Shown here piece after piece: positions 51,916 to 62,600 of a DNA stretch of 64,000 bases; position 1 is the stretch's first letter; every line of letters begins with the position of its first letter. The stretch is taken from positions 1 to 64,000 of the forward strand of contig NZ_JAUSSF010000004.1 of NCBI RefSeq assembly GCF_030812195.1. The letters are read 5' to 3'. This DNA is from Chryseobacterium lathyri. Lineage in GTDB: Bacteria > Bacteroidota > Bacteroidia > Flavobacteriales > Weeksellaceae. The notes beneath the pieces were generated by a model. The model saw only the letters and a list, made by a program, of their open reading frames with translations, searched no databases and was not told the DNA's origin. The position numbers and the translations under genes are program-made.

Positions 51916-54321
51916 TTATACCGTTACTAATGTTGAACGATGTTGCTTTACAAAATCTTCCAGAAGTTCTACCGCACGGTCATTGCCGCCGGCATTCAGT
52001 AAGTTCGTCTGAACCTCTTTCGCTGCGTTTCTGTATGCAGGATTTTTCAGCAATTCAAACACAGTTTCACGAAGAGCTTCAATACGTAAACGTTTGTATC
52101 GGATGCTGATTCCACAGCCTGCTTTTTCAATTAACTTTGCAATATGAAAATGGTCGTAGGCAATAGGCGTAATGAGCATCGGTAATCCATTGGTGAATGT
52201 ATCATTAACGGTATTAAAACCTCCGTGGCAGATCACTGCATCCATGTGAGGCATCAATGCAGATTGCGGGACAAAACCATTCACAATAAAATTAGAAGGC
52301 CATTCATCAAATATTTCCGGTGGAGTTGCCGCGATAACCGTTACAGGCTGATCTGCAAATGCGGCAATCACCTTTTCAAAAAAGGCTTTCCGGATGTCTA
52401 CCAACAAAGTCCCCAGTGATACAAAAATCTTTGGTGTCGTAGATGCTTCCAGCCTTTCCCAGTCAAAGGGAGCCGGGTTCGGACGTCCTTTTACCGGACC
52501 TACAAATCTCATGTGGGACGGAACGGTTTCAAAATCCGCAAAAGCCTGTGATGTGAAAACCAGATTCAATTGATTGGAATGGATAAAAATACCCTCATCA
52601 TTGATTCCTACTTCTTTCTGAAGATCTTTGATCAGGTTTTGCTGCCATTCGAATATTTTGGGAGCATGAGTCGCGGTATCGCCCATTACATCAGGGGGGA
52701 CAGGCGTAGTCGTTACACACGGAATATGGTGTTTGTGGGCAAAAAGCGCTCCTCCGAAAGTGATACAGTCATTCACCAGAACATCCGGTTTCCAGCTTTC
52801 CATCAAATGTTCCAGCCCCGGCATCATCATTTTGGCAAACGGAACATAGGTTTCTTCCAGCGCCAGCTTCATCACCTCGGGTCCTGAGCAGACTGGCCCG
52901 TCATCCTGTCTCTTTAAAATACGCTGAATATCTTCCTGAAACGGAATAAGAGCTTCTTCAGGATAAAAATAGCTTCCTCCTTCCGGAATATGTTTGTTAT
53001 CCAATGGGGTAATTCCAAACCACTTTACTTCGTGTCCACGGGCGATAAGGCTGGCTCCCACACTTAATGTGGGGCTGATATGTCCAAAAAACGGCGGGAT
53101 CACAAATAAAAATTTAGACCCTGGTTTTACAGTTTCAGCAGCATGGATCAATGCTTTTTCAAGCAAATTGGCTGCTGTGGCTGTACCTCCGGCTTCGGTG
53201 AAAGATTCGCTAACTGTTTGGGCTGCTTCTTTATATTCCGGATTCTTTAAAATCTTTTGAACAGCTTCATTCAAGTGATGGGATTTAAATCTGTTAAAAT
53301 TAAGACGCTCTCCTGCTCCGGTACGTACCACACGACCTGCTACATGAGACTGATCATATGCAATCGGGATTACCACCAACGGAAGACCATTGGAAAGAGC
53401 TTCGGAAACGGTATTATGACCACCGTGGCAAACGACTCCATCCAGATGAGGCAGCAGATCCAGTTGCGGGACCTGATTATAGACCATAAAGTTCTCCGGC
53501 CAGCTGTCAAAAAGCTGCGGATCAGAAACCAATACAACAGTCAGATTTTCATCTTTAAATGCATCAACCACCTTTTGGAAGAAAGCTTTTTTATGATCAT
53601 GATCGAAAGTTGTTCCGATGCTTACTAAGATTTTTTTGTTGGTATTACTTTTGAATCTGTCCCAATCAAATTCACAGGAGATCCGGCGTTCCGTAAGAAC
53701 AGGACCCGTGAACTGATAGCTTTCCGGCAGTTCCATTTCTCCAAAGAAATATTTTGAGGTTAACACAAGAGTCAACAGATCAGAAGAAGCCAACGAACGG
53801 TTTTCCGTTACGCCAAGTTCTTTCTGCAGCTCAATGATCTTATTCACTTCCCATTCGTGTACTTTAGGCAGCTCGTCCATCATTTTAATGGCGGCCGGAG
53901 CGGTAACGGTGGTGCTGTAGGGAAGATTCAGTTTTTTAGCAGCAATAGCGGCGGCAAATAACTGATGATCCCCAATCACCATATCGGGCTGATATTGTTT
54001 CAGCAAGGAAACAATCCCATTGTAGCAATGTCTGTTTAAAGGAATCAGTACCTCATCGTACAGAAACTTGATACTGTCGATACCATACACTACTTTTTTA
54101 GAAATAATATCGAGATAGCTCTCGCTTTCTCTTTTTTCCTCGTCGGTCTGGTCATATTGAATGAGTAAAAGTTCTCCCCCGACAGGAAGTTTTGCACTTA
54201 GATTTTTATCAAGACTGATCCAGGCCACTTCATGCCCTCTGTGCAGTAATTCTGCACCGATGCTTAAGGTTGGATTGACATGGCCTGTCAATGGTGGAAC
54301 AACAAATACAAATTTAGCCAT
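51916..54321 (-). CDS. Fused tandem GT1 (MGT-type) glycosyltransferase
   Basis: An 801-residue protein made of two complete family-1 glycosyltransferases, residues ~1-394 and ~402-801. Each half has the acceptor-site His (His14 in PLTGHVNP; His414 in PFFGHISP) and the nucleotide-sugar donor motif (VCHGGHNTVSEAL with PLVVIPIAYDQ; ICHGGFNTVNDTF with PMLITPIAYDH). Both halves look catalytically intact. They resemble macrolide/carotenoid-type UDP-glycosyltransferases that modify lipophilic acceptors. It probably adds two sugars to the cluster's product. The start overlaps the hydrolase gene by 8 nt. No signal peptide, so cytosolic or membrane-associated. Confidence 0.85.
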   Translation of the reverse strand: MAKFVFVVPPLTGHVNPTLSIGAELLHRGHEVAWISLDKNLSAKLPVGGELLLIQYDQTDEEKRESESYLDIISKKVVYGIDSIKFLYDEVLIPLNRHCYNGIVSLLKQYQPDMVIGDHQLFAAAIAAKKLNLPYSTTVTAPAAIKMMDELPKVHEWEVNKIIELQKELGVTENRSLASSDLLTLVLTSKYFFGEMELPESYQFTGPVLTERRISCEFDWDRFKSNTNKKILVSIGTTFDHDHKKAFFQKVVDAFKDENLTVVLVSDPQLFDSWPENFMVYNQVPQLDLLPHLDGVVCHGGHNTVSEALSNGLPLVVIPIAYDQSHVAGRVVRTGAGERLNFNRFKSHHLNEAVQKILKNPEYKEAAQTVSESFTEAGGTATAANLLEKALIHAAETVKPGSKFLFVIPPFFGHISPTLSVGASLIARGHEVKWFGITPLDNKHIPEGGSYFYPEEALIPFQEDIQRILKRQDDGPVCSGPEVMKLALEETYVPFAKMMMPGLEHLMESWKPDVLVNDCITFGGALFAHKHHIPCVTTTPVPPDVMGDTATHAPKIFEWQQNLIKDLQKEVGINDEGIFIHSNQLNLVFTSQAFADFETVPSHMRFVGPVKGRPNPAPFDWERLEASTTPKIFVSLGTLLVDIRKAFFEKVIAAFADQPVTVIAATPPEIFDEWPSNFIVNGFVPQSALMPHMDAVICHGGFNTVNDTFTNGLPMLITPIAYDHFHIAKLIEKAGCGISIRYKRLRIEALRETVFELLKNPAYRNAAKEVQTNLLNAGGNDRAVELLEDFVKQHRSTLVTV

Positions 54322-55108
54322 GATTTTGTGTTACTATTTTAGATAATGATTGAGATAAAAAATGAACAATCGATTCTGCGATCTGAACAGGCTCCTGTAT
54401 CGGGACATTGTGATCACCGGGGATCAGTTTCAGTTCAGAGGAAAAGATCTGCGTTTTCAGCCATTCTCCTGTAGGTTTACAGTTCGATTCAGATCCGTAA
54501 AGCAAAAGTGTAGGAGCATTCAGTTCTGAGAAACTGGCTTCACCCAGAAAATGTTTTTCCCTGATCATATCTGCTTTGATGCTGGTCTGTTCAAACAGGA
54601 ATTCATACATCCGGTGGTTTTTCTCCATCTGCCTTTTGCCCATCTGAACTTTAGTGGTGTCCGTAAAATTGGCTACGTAATGTTCGAGGAATTCTTTGCT
54701 GTATTCATCGATGATATTACGGGCTTTTTCATCCTGAGGGTCCGGTGCTTCTATGATTACCAGCTGACTGACACAGCCCGGCGTTTTCAATGCCGTTTTC
54801 AAAGCGATAAGGCCTCCGAAGCTGTACCCGGCCAGATGTACTTTTTTAAGGTTTAAAACATCCATCAAAGCCAGCAAATCGGATGACATACTTTCCAGAT
54901 CATAGCCGTCTGTAAAACGCTCGCTCATGCCGTGGCTTTTCAGATCATACATCACCACGTGGAAATGTTTCGCCAGAATCGGGGCAATATTAAAATAATA
55001 AATGGAGAGGTTGCTGAACATCCCATGAATCAGCACCACCGTCTGTTCAGCCCCTTTATTGAGCTCCTGAATATGAACCTGTTTATGGTTTACATTGATT
55101 ATTGGCAT
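54314..55108 (-). CDS. Alpha/beta hydrolase, probable thioesterase of the cluster
   Basis: A 264-residue alpha/beta hydrolase. The oxyanion-hole motif is LIHGMF (26-31), the nucleophile Ser96 in AGYSFGG, and His233 in GDHNVP; the acidic residue is likely Asp or Glu near LLLYGSESNC. Overlapping the ACP gene by 10 nt and the glycosyltransferase gene by 8 nt, it is likely a stand-alone thioesterase that releases the chain from the synthase or the ACP, or an editing enzyme. The general family is clear and the role inferred from context. Confidence 0.72.
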   Translation of the reverse strand: MPIINVNHKQVHIQELNKGAEQTVVLIHGMFSNLSIYYFNIAPILAKHFHVVMYDLKSHGMSERFTDGYDLESMSSDLLALMDVLNLKKVHLAGYSFGGLIALKTALKTPGCVSQLVIIEAPDPQDEKARNIIDEYSKEFLEHYVANFTDTTKVQMGKRQMEKNHRMYEFLFEQTSIKADMIREKHFLGEASFSELNAPTLLLYGSESNCKPTGEWLKTQIFSSELKLIPGDHNVPIQEPVQIAESIVHFLSQSLSKIVTQNHG

Positions 55109-55398
55109 TCGTAGATATAATTGATGATCATACGGAGGTCAAGGTTGATCAGTTCGTCTAAGTCCATAGAAGACAGCCATCCCGTGAAGTCAATCTGATC
55201 CCCGAAATGCGCTTTGATCTTCTCGGAAAAAGAAACGATTTCTATACTGTCCATTTCCAGGTCTTTGGTGAATGAGCTATCCGGAGTGATATCCATTTCC
55301 TCTACAAATTCGGCGCCTATCACTTCCGTAATAAAACCTTTTAAAAGTGTGAACAATTCCTCGTGATTCAATTGTAATGTGTTGTTTATAGTGTCCAT
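55099..55398 (-). CDS. Stand-alone acyl carrier protein
   Basis: A 99-residue carrier protein with the attachment site Ser51 in LEMDSIEIVSF. It has four helices typical of ACPs. It overlaps the preceding PPTase-containing synthase by 13 nt and the hydrolase by 10 nt, so it should be made in step with them. It probably carries the finished or a starter chain to the acyltransferases or glycosyltransferase. It differs from the two ACPs inside the large synthase, which have IDSIKR. Confidence 0.85.
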   Translation of the reverse strand: MDTINNTLQLNHEELFTLLKGFITEVIGAEFVEEMDITPDSSFTKDLEMDSIEIVSFSEKIKAHFGDQIDFTGWLSSMDLDELINLDLRMIINYIYECQ

Positions 55399-58300
55399 CC
55401 GATAATATATTTTTTATGTTTAATAGTTTTTATTTCAGTTTGGTTGATCCATAAATGATCTCCCTCAATATGGGTGATTTCAAAGGCTTTTGGATTTCCT
55501 TTCAATCCGGTTCCGAGAAACTTTCCGTACGCTTCTTTAGCTACCCAGAATTTGGTAGTCCATTCCGCCTGATCCCTGTCTTTTAATAAGGTTAATTCAT
55601 GACCGGTAAATACCAGATCATAAAATCCGGAGCTGCGTTCTTCCATGATCTCCATATCGATTCCCACAGGGCCGCCCTGACGTGCAATACCAACGGCATC
55701 CTTTTCTTTATGAGCAAGAGAGATGTGAATATCTTCCGTGGCATTACCGATCAGATAAGGTTTTCCGACTTCATTCTTTCCGATTTCAAAAGTGATGGGA
55801 AAACAAGGGTGATTCTTCTTTTCACGGAGAAGATTCCGAACGGCATCCTTCACGGCTACACGGCTCACCATCCATTCTTTCCGCTTGTTGGGAAGCAACT
55901 GCTGATGATATTGTTTTTCAGTCCGGTTGAAGTATCTTTTGAGAATAAAATCCCACGAAGCCACTCTGGTATACGCCTGATGAAAGAAAAATACCTCAGG
56001 GACTATTTCCTCCGAAAGACGGTTATGCAAAGGCGACATGGAAACGTTCCACAGCGGTTCATCGATTTCCAGCCGGCGGTTTTGCCAGCCTGTAATCGCG
56101 CACCATACTTTTCCGTCTCTTTTAAGAATGATATCTGCAATGGCAAATTCTTCATTGAGCTCAGTAAGGATGCAGGTACATTCAAAAAGGCCGTTCTGAT
56201 CCTCCATATCCCCAAAGAACTCGATATCTCTGATTTTCACAGGGAAAGCAATACGGTCTTTTGTCAGGGTAAGCTGCAGCCACAATCCGAATAGTTGTCC
56301 GGCATTATCCAGTAAGGATCCTTTTCCTCCGTTTCCTTTGATTTTTCCTACAATCCCTTTCGTTCCCACTGCTGAAATCTCTGTAATTCCCTGGTACGAT
56401 TCCCCATGGAACATATGTTTGTCATAGATCTCTTCTGGCGTTCTTTCAATGGGTAGAAGATCCCCGATCGATAGGTTAAAGGCTGGTGCAGCAGGTGTAG
56501 ATGAAGCCAGCAGGATTTCTGCATTCGCAAAGTTCTCGATATCAAGATAAGCATGGTTATTTGAACGCCATTCTCCTTTGACTGTTTTTTCAAAAGGTTT
56601 GGCAACATTCATCCATTGAAACACGCTCACATTCATAATTTTATGAACGCGGGTTCCAGGTATTTCGGCCTGTGCTATTTCTGCCAACTGCTCAAAAATC
56701 ATGGTCATCGGGATTACCGGCTCCATATCCGAAACATGGGCCCAACCTTTCGGCTGTCTCAGTAAACTGTGATCGATAAGGTAAGGATGAGTGTCTAAAG
56801 TTACATGTAGCAGTTTCGAGAAATTCTTACTGACAGGCGCTTTAGGAACTACAGGTTTTGGGATTGTAATTTCCGGGCGGTTTTGAAACAGCGTCAGTAC
56901 TTCTTCCTGCATCCGGATCATATCAGTGATATTTTCCTGGAAAGCCTGAACAAGAGGATGACCGGTCTTAGCTATCGTCGCAGAAACCGTATTTTGTTTT
57001 GGCATCCCAAAAGGCTGAGCCAGATTTTGAATTTCTTTAAAATCACGGATGATCGGCGAACCTAACTGTAATTTGATTCCCTTTCCTGATGATTTTTTAG
57101 ATAGGTTTTGTATTTCTAAAAAGTCCAATGCTACGGTTTTACCTTCCACGAATAATGCGGCTACCACACGTTGCAGCTGAGCCAGTGCGGATCTTGTGGC
57201 CACGCTGGAAGCAATCGTACTGAATGCTTTTCCTTTTAAAGTATCATCAATAAACCCGATCAGTCCTCCGGTACCTATCTGGATAAAGAATCGAGCTCCT
57301 TCTTCGTACAGTTTATCCGTCAGTTCGCGGAAACGGACCGGCTGAACCAGATGCTCAGCGCTTAGTTTTCTGATTGCATCCTGATCGTCCGGATACGGTT
57401 CCAAAGTCGTTGCAGACCACAACGGGATTTTCGTCTGTTGAAACTGTGCTTTTTCCATTCCCGCTAAGATCACATCCAGTTTATCAGCAATAAACGGTGA
57501 GTGAAAACCGGACTGGAATGGCAGAACCTGATGAAAGACCTGTTTTGATTTTAACAATGGAACGAGTTCATCCAAGGCTGCATTACTGCCACAAAGGATC
57601 ACCTGATTGGGACAATTGTCATTGGAAATATAAAGATTGGGAATGGTATCAATAAGAGGTTTTATCATATCAATCCCCGCCCCGATGGCAATAAATCTTG
57701 AATCTTTTAATTCAAAGGTTTCCGGATTAAGAACATTGATCAAAGCTTTAACAGAATTTACTTCTGCCAGCTCAGAGGAATATCCTGCCAGCCATTCTCC
57801 CAGGCTGTGTCCGGCATTCATATCCGGAACAATTCCCAATTTTTTCAGTGCATGATCTAAAATGCTGCATTTGTTGAAAACCCCCAATGCATCGCTTAGT
57901 AAACCGTCCCCTTCTGTTTTGATAGGTTCGGTTAATCCAAAATAACGGCTCACACTGTCTACTTCACCCTTAGCAAGGCCATCCAGCCCTGGAAATACAA
58001 AAGCGATTTTGCCTCCAGCTTTCAGTAAAGGCGTATTGGTGTACCAGATGTCCTGTTTATTGCGCCATGGATTATTTTTAGCTACAATTTTAATAGCTTT
58101 TTCTCTTCTTTCAGGTGTCGGGTCGAATAAAGCAATCCGGTAATCCCCTTCTCCTACTCTGTTGTCATTATTTTTTAAGGCGGAAAGCAATTCTTCCTGG
58201 GTAGGTCTTGCCAATACTAAAACACGGTCTTTTTTCGGCATATCATAGCCTTCCAGAACGACGTGCGCATTGATCCCTCCAAATCCGAAGGCATTGACTG

Positions 58301-59618
58301 CCGCTACTTTCGGCAAGCCTGTTTTTGACCAGCTTTTCGGTTCCTGTACCGGAGCAAAACGGGTCTGCTCCATATCTGCAATTGGATTTTCACAATATAA
58401 TGTAGGCGGTAAAGTATCATGATGAAGCGCCAGACAGGTCTTGATCAAACCTGCGATCCCGGCAGCCGGCATAGCATGTCCGATATTGGATTTTACAGAT
58501 CCGATCCCCGCAGCCTGGGTTGTTTCTTCTTTAGTAAAAAACTGAGCCAGGGTCTGAAGTTCTGTTTTGTCTCCAAGCGGTGTTCCTGTGCCGTGTGCTT
58601 CAAGATAACCGATCTGTTTTTCATCCAGATCCGCATTGATCCAGGCCTGTTGTAAAGCTTTAAGCTGACCTTTAACGGACGGGCTCATCACGCTGGTTCC
58701 ATTACCATCGCTGCTTACCCCAACGCCTTTGATCACTGCATAGATTTTATCCTGGTCACGGACTGCATCTTCCAATCGTTTTAACACGACAAAACCACAG
58801 CCTTCACCAATTAATAATCCGTCTGCATCCGTACTGAACGGTTTGATCTGCTGCTGATGAGACAGGGCTCCCAGCTGGGCAAAAATACTCCAGAAAGCAG
58901 CATTCTGTCCGGTATGTACACCTCCCGCAATGACCATATTACAACGGCCACGGTTAAGTTCCTGAACGGCATGATCTACTGCAATCAGAGCACTTGCACA
59001 GGCAGCATCTACTGTAAAAGCTGCACCTCCCAGATTGAACCTGTTGGCAACTAATGAGGCAACGAGATTAGGAATCAATCCCATGGCTGTATCTGCTGCA
59101 AACCGTCCTTTTCGCTCCTGGAAAGCATGTTTTACCTTTTCAATATCTGCTGAAGATACCTGAGGAAGCAATTCCTTCAGTAGCGAAGAAATCTGTTCTC
59201 CGGTACGCACGATTTCAATGGCACGGGTTGCTCCGGGACCTGTATAATTTCCTTTACCGATAATGATTCCTGTTTTTTCAAGAGATATCTGCTTTTGAAA
59301 TACCCCTGCATCTTCCAGGGCTTTCTGTACCAGATCAAGCGTTAATAAATGATCTGGCTCGGTGCCTTCGACTGCTAACGGGAGAATACCAAAAGCCGTC
59401 GGATCAAATTCATAATCTGAAATAAATCCACCGCGTTGGCAGTAAAATCTGTCAACAGGATTGGTAGCATCACTGAAGTGTACAGGATCAATCCTGTCAG
59501 CAGGAGCCAATTGAGTAGAATCTACCTTATTGACAATATTCTGCCAAAAAGTATGGGCATCCTGTGCCCCGGGAAAGACACAGGATAAGCCAATAACAGC
59601 AACATCTGTTTTTTTCAT
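55386..59618 (-). CDS. Iterative Pfa/enediyne-like synthase, KS-AT-DH-PPTase
   Basis: A 1410-residue multidomain enzyme. Ketosynthase (1-455): Cys207 in VDAACAS, His342 in AHGTGT, His381 in SNIGHA. Acyltransferase (~535-830): Ser605 in AGHSLGE and His706 in SGFHSP, but the usual FPGQG is FPGLDG. Double-hotdog dehydratase (~935-1185): His950 in LIDHSLL and Asp1104 in LLDNAGQ. Phosphopantetheinyl transferase (~1190-1410): GIDME with Asp1321 and Glu1323, and WVAKEAYGK. The fused PPTase can prime the ACPs here and in the adjacent synthase. The domain set is shared with PksE, HglD and PfaC/E-type lipid synthases. No ER or KR; the KR is on the neighbouring protein. Confidence 0.88.
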   Translation of the reverse strand: MKKTDVAVIGLSCVFPGAQDAHTFWQNIVNKVDSTQLAPADRIDPVHFSDATNPVDRFYCQRGGFISDYEFDPTAFGILPLAVEGTEPDHLLTLDLVQKALEDAGVFQKQISLEKTGIIIGKGNYTGPGATRAIEIVRTGEQISSLLKELLPQVSSADIEKVKHAFQERKGRFAADTAMGLIPNLVASLVANRFNLGGAAFTVDAACASALIAVDHAVQELNRGRCNMVIAGGVHTGQNAAFWSIFAQLGALSHQQQIKPFSTDADGLLIGEGCGFVVLKRLEDAVRDQDKIYAVIKGVGVSSDGNGTSVMSPSVKGQLKALQQAWINADLDEKQIGYLEAHGTGTPLGDKTELQTLAQFFTKEETTQAAGIGSVKSNIGHAMPAAGIAGLIKTCLALHHDTLPPTLYCENPIADMEQTRFAPVQEPKSWSKTGLPKVAAVNAFGFGGINAHVVLEGYDMPKKDRVLVLARPTQEELLSALKNNDNRVGEGDYRIALFDPTPERREKAIKIVAKNNPWRNKQDIWYTNTPLLKAGGKIAFVFPGLDGLAKGEVDSVSRYFGLTEPIKTEGDGLLSDALGVFNKCSILDHALKKLGIVPDMNAGHSLGEWLAGYSSELAEVNSVKALINVLNPETFELKDSRFIAIGAGIDMIKPLIDTIPNLYISNDNCPNQVILCGSNAALDELVPLLKSKQVFHQVLPFQSGFHSPFIADKLDVILAGMEKAQFQQTKIPLWSATTLEPYPDDQDAIRKLSAEHLVQPVRFRELTDKLYEEGARFFIQIGTGGLIGFIDDTLKGKAFSTIASSVATRSALAQLQRVVAALFVEGKTVALDFLEIQNLSKKSSGKGIKLQLGSPIIRDFKEIQNLAQPFGMPKQNTVSATIAKTGHPLVQAFQENITDMIRMQEEVLTLFQNRPEITIPKPVVPKAPVSKNFSKLLHVTLDTHPYLIDHSLLRQPKGWAHVSDMEPVIPMTMIFEQLAEIAQAEIPGTRVHKIMNVSVFQWMNVAKPFEKTVKGEWRSNNHAYLDIENFANAEILLASSTPAAPAFNLSIGDLLPIERTPEEIYDKHMFHGESYQGITEISAVGTKGIVGKIKGNGGKGSLLDNAGQLFGLWLQLTLTKDRIAFPVKIRDIEFFGDMEDQNGLFECTCILTELNEEFAIADIILKRDGKVWCAITGWQNRRLEIDEPLWNVSMSPLHNRLSEEIVPEVFFFHQAYTRVASWDFILKRYFNRTEKQYHQQLLPNKRKEWMVSRVAVKDAVRNLLREKKNHPCFPITFEIGKNEVGKPYLIGNATEDIHISLAHKEKDAVGIARQGGPVGIDMEIMEERSSGFYDLVFTGHELTLLKDRDQAEWTTKFWVAKEAYGKFLGTGLKGNPKAFEITHIEGDHLWINQTEIKTIKHKKYIIGWTL

Positions 59619-59637
59619 AGTTATCGTATACAGAGGT

Positions 59638-62600
59638 TTACCAGTTGTTTCCTGACATGATCAATACCTGACTTTCGGTTCCGTATTTAATCTCATTAAG
59701 AAAAATTTCTTTCCCCTGGTCCAATGGAATTAAAGAAATACCACGACGTTCATATTCTGTTTCCAGAGACGATGAAACCATTCCGGCTCCTTTCCAAGGG
59801 CCCCAGTTGATGGAAATTACTTTTCCTTTCAGTTTTTTGTTTAAAGCTTTCGCATAATCATCCAGTACGGAATTGGCCGCAGCATAATCGGTCTGCCCTT
59901 TGTTTCCGTATACTGAAGCAATGCTTGAGAAGAGCACTACAAACTGACAGTCGGCACGCAGCTGTTCTGCCAATACACGAAGTGGTTTCACTTTGGTATC
60001 AAAGACCCGCTCAAATGAGCTGGATGTTTTCTGTCTGAACAGTTTGTCTTCCAGAAGACCGGCTCCATGTATCACCCCGTCTAAACGGGCGTATTTCTCG
60101 TAAATATTTTTGATCAGAACTGATAATCCTTCTTCATCACAAAGGTCTAAGGACTGATACACCACCTTATTTCCCAGTTGTTCCATATCTCGGATCGTAC
60201 GCAGGATCTGATTGTTTTTGAAAATTCTTACAGTCTCTTTTTCTATTTCGGCAGGAGAAGTGAATGTTCCGGTTTTAATAAGATAGCTTCTTATTTCCTC
60301 CTTTGTCTTCATATCTTCCACTTCTTTTAATCCTGCAATTGCATCTCTCGGATCTGCTGATCTTCCTACAAGAATATAGGTGCACGGATACACTCCGGAC
60401 ATATGCTTCACCAATTCAGAAGTGATTCCCTGCCCGCCTCCGAGTACTAAGACTACAGATTCCTGATCCAGTTGGATATGCGCTTCTTCAAGGCTTGTTG
60501 ACAATGGAGAGGGTATGATATCTATTTTATGCCTTTGGTCATGTTTATAAACGACTTCGGAAGGTTTATCTGTGGATAATATTTCCTTTAAAGTAATCTC
60601 GGTAATCTGATCTGCTTCCTGTGGCGTACTCAGACTGATCAGCCTGCAAGAGGTTTGTTCAAATTCTCTCGCTAAACTTTTGAAAAGTCCCGGATAACCT
60701 TTGTAATGGCGTAAAAGACGGGTATCAGTCAGCTCCTGAATATGGGCAGGAATGTCTGAAATCAGATACACCCATTTGGCTTTATCAAGATCCAGTTTCT
60801 TAATCTGATCCACATGATCAATGATGCTGTGTTTTACCGTTGAGGAGAACAGATCCAAAATGATCAGCCCATCGAAATCTTTAAGATCTTTTTCTGTATC
60901 GACCAATTCTGCGATGGCGCCATATTTCTCAAGAGCATTTTTGATTGCCATCGTCTGCGGGCTGTTGTCCTGAGTGATCGCAAAACGCTTTCCCTTTATG
61001 ATTTCTGTATTCTGTTCTGTAGAAACATCGGTGGGAGTCAAATCAAAACGAAGACGTGACAATGAGTTCTGTACCGGCTCAGCATCGGTGTTCCCACTCA
61101 TTTCGCTGATCCATGAGGCCAATCCTTTTAATGTTTTAATAGCAGCCAGTTTTTCCATCAGATCATCCGCCTGGTCCATATCTTCGCCGAAACCGATTTT
61201 GGTTTTAAGGTCTCCGATAATTTCCATACGCTTAATAGAGTCGATGCTCAGGTCTGCCTCCATATCGAGATCCAATCCAAGCATTTCTTTCGGATAACCT
61301 GTTTTCTCACTGACGATATCAAGAATTACATTTTGAAGTTCTTCAAGGGAAAACGCAGATTTGCTTTGTACTTCTGATGTCGGTGTTACTGTAGTTCCAC
61401 TTTTTCCAGGAGCAGCTGTTGGAGTTTCGGTATATTCTGTCAACCATGACACCAAGCCATTTAAAGTTTTGATCGATGCTAATTTTTCCATGATCGTATC
61501 TTCATTGGCGTGATCTGATGTAAGTGCACCCAGCTCACTGCGAAGTGTTCCAATGATTTCTACCCTTTTGATAGAGTCAATACTCAAATCAGCTTCCAGG
61601 TCCATTTCCATGCCCAGCATTTCATGAGGATACCCGGTTTTATCACTGACCACCTGTAATAACAAGGTTTTAATGTCTTTTACCGGAGCCTGTTTTACTA
61701 CAACAGCAGCAGGCTTTTCTACATTGACCGGCTGTGCTGGAATCGTCACCAAACGGTCATTAACAGGTGAATGTACCGGCGCAGGATAAACAGGTGCAGG
61801 ATTGATCTGTGGATTCTGTCCCAGGAAGGAAAGCATCACATCACGCTGTGCCTGGATCAGCTGTTTCATGGTATCCAGATATTCGTGAAGCATACGTTCA
61901 GCGGCTGGCTGAGATTCTGCTACAGGGGCTGGCTGATTATTAGTAAAATTGTTCATTGGAATAGGATTTAATATCGGTAATGCACCATTAGCCGGCAGAT
62001 TACCTGTGGTTGGCTGTGCCGTCTGTCCGTTCACACGCCAGATGGCTGGGCTTTTCTTATACAATTCGGGCTGATCAATCTGAATGAATCTGGCAGTACG
62101 GCCATCGAAAAGTTTTTCAATATTGAAGCTTCGGCCTGTTCCCAGATATTGCGCCAGCATGGAAAGAAGATGGCTTATTTTATTTCGGTTGCTGTCTTCT
62201 ACATATAGGATCAGCTGATCTTTTTCCAGGCAGGATTTGGTCAGTCCGGAAAGTACTTTTCCTGGGCCTACTTCAATGAATATTCTGGCTCCGTCTTCAT
62301 ACATCGCCTGAATTTCTTCTACAAACCTCACAGGTTGTACCAGATGATCCGTTAATCTTTCTTTGATTTCAGATGGACTTGCCGGATAAATTTCTGCAGT
62401 GGTATTCGACCAAACAGGAATCTGCATTTCGTGGAAAGGAACGTCTTTTAAGACCTCATCGTATAGGCCTTTGGATTTGGCCAGTAACGGACTGTGGAAT
62501 GCACAGGCAACTTCTAATTTTTTAGCAGAGATACGTTCCTGTTTAAGGATCTCCATTAATTTATTGATGGCCAGCGTACTTCCTGCCACCACACATTGGG

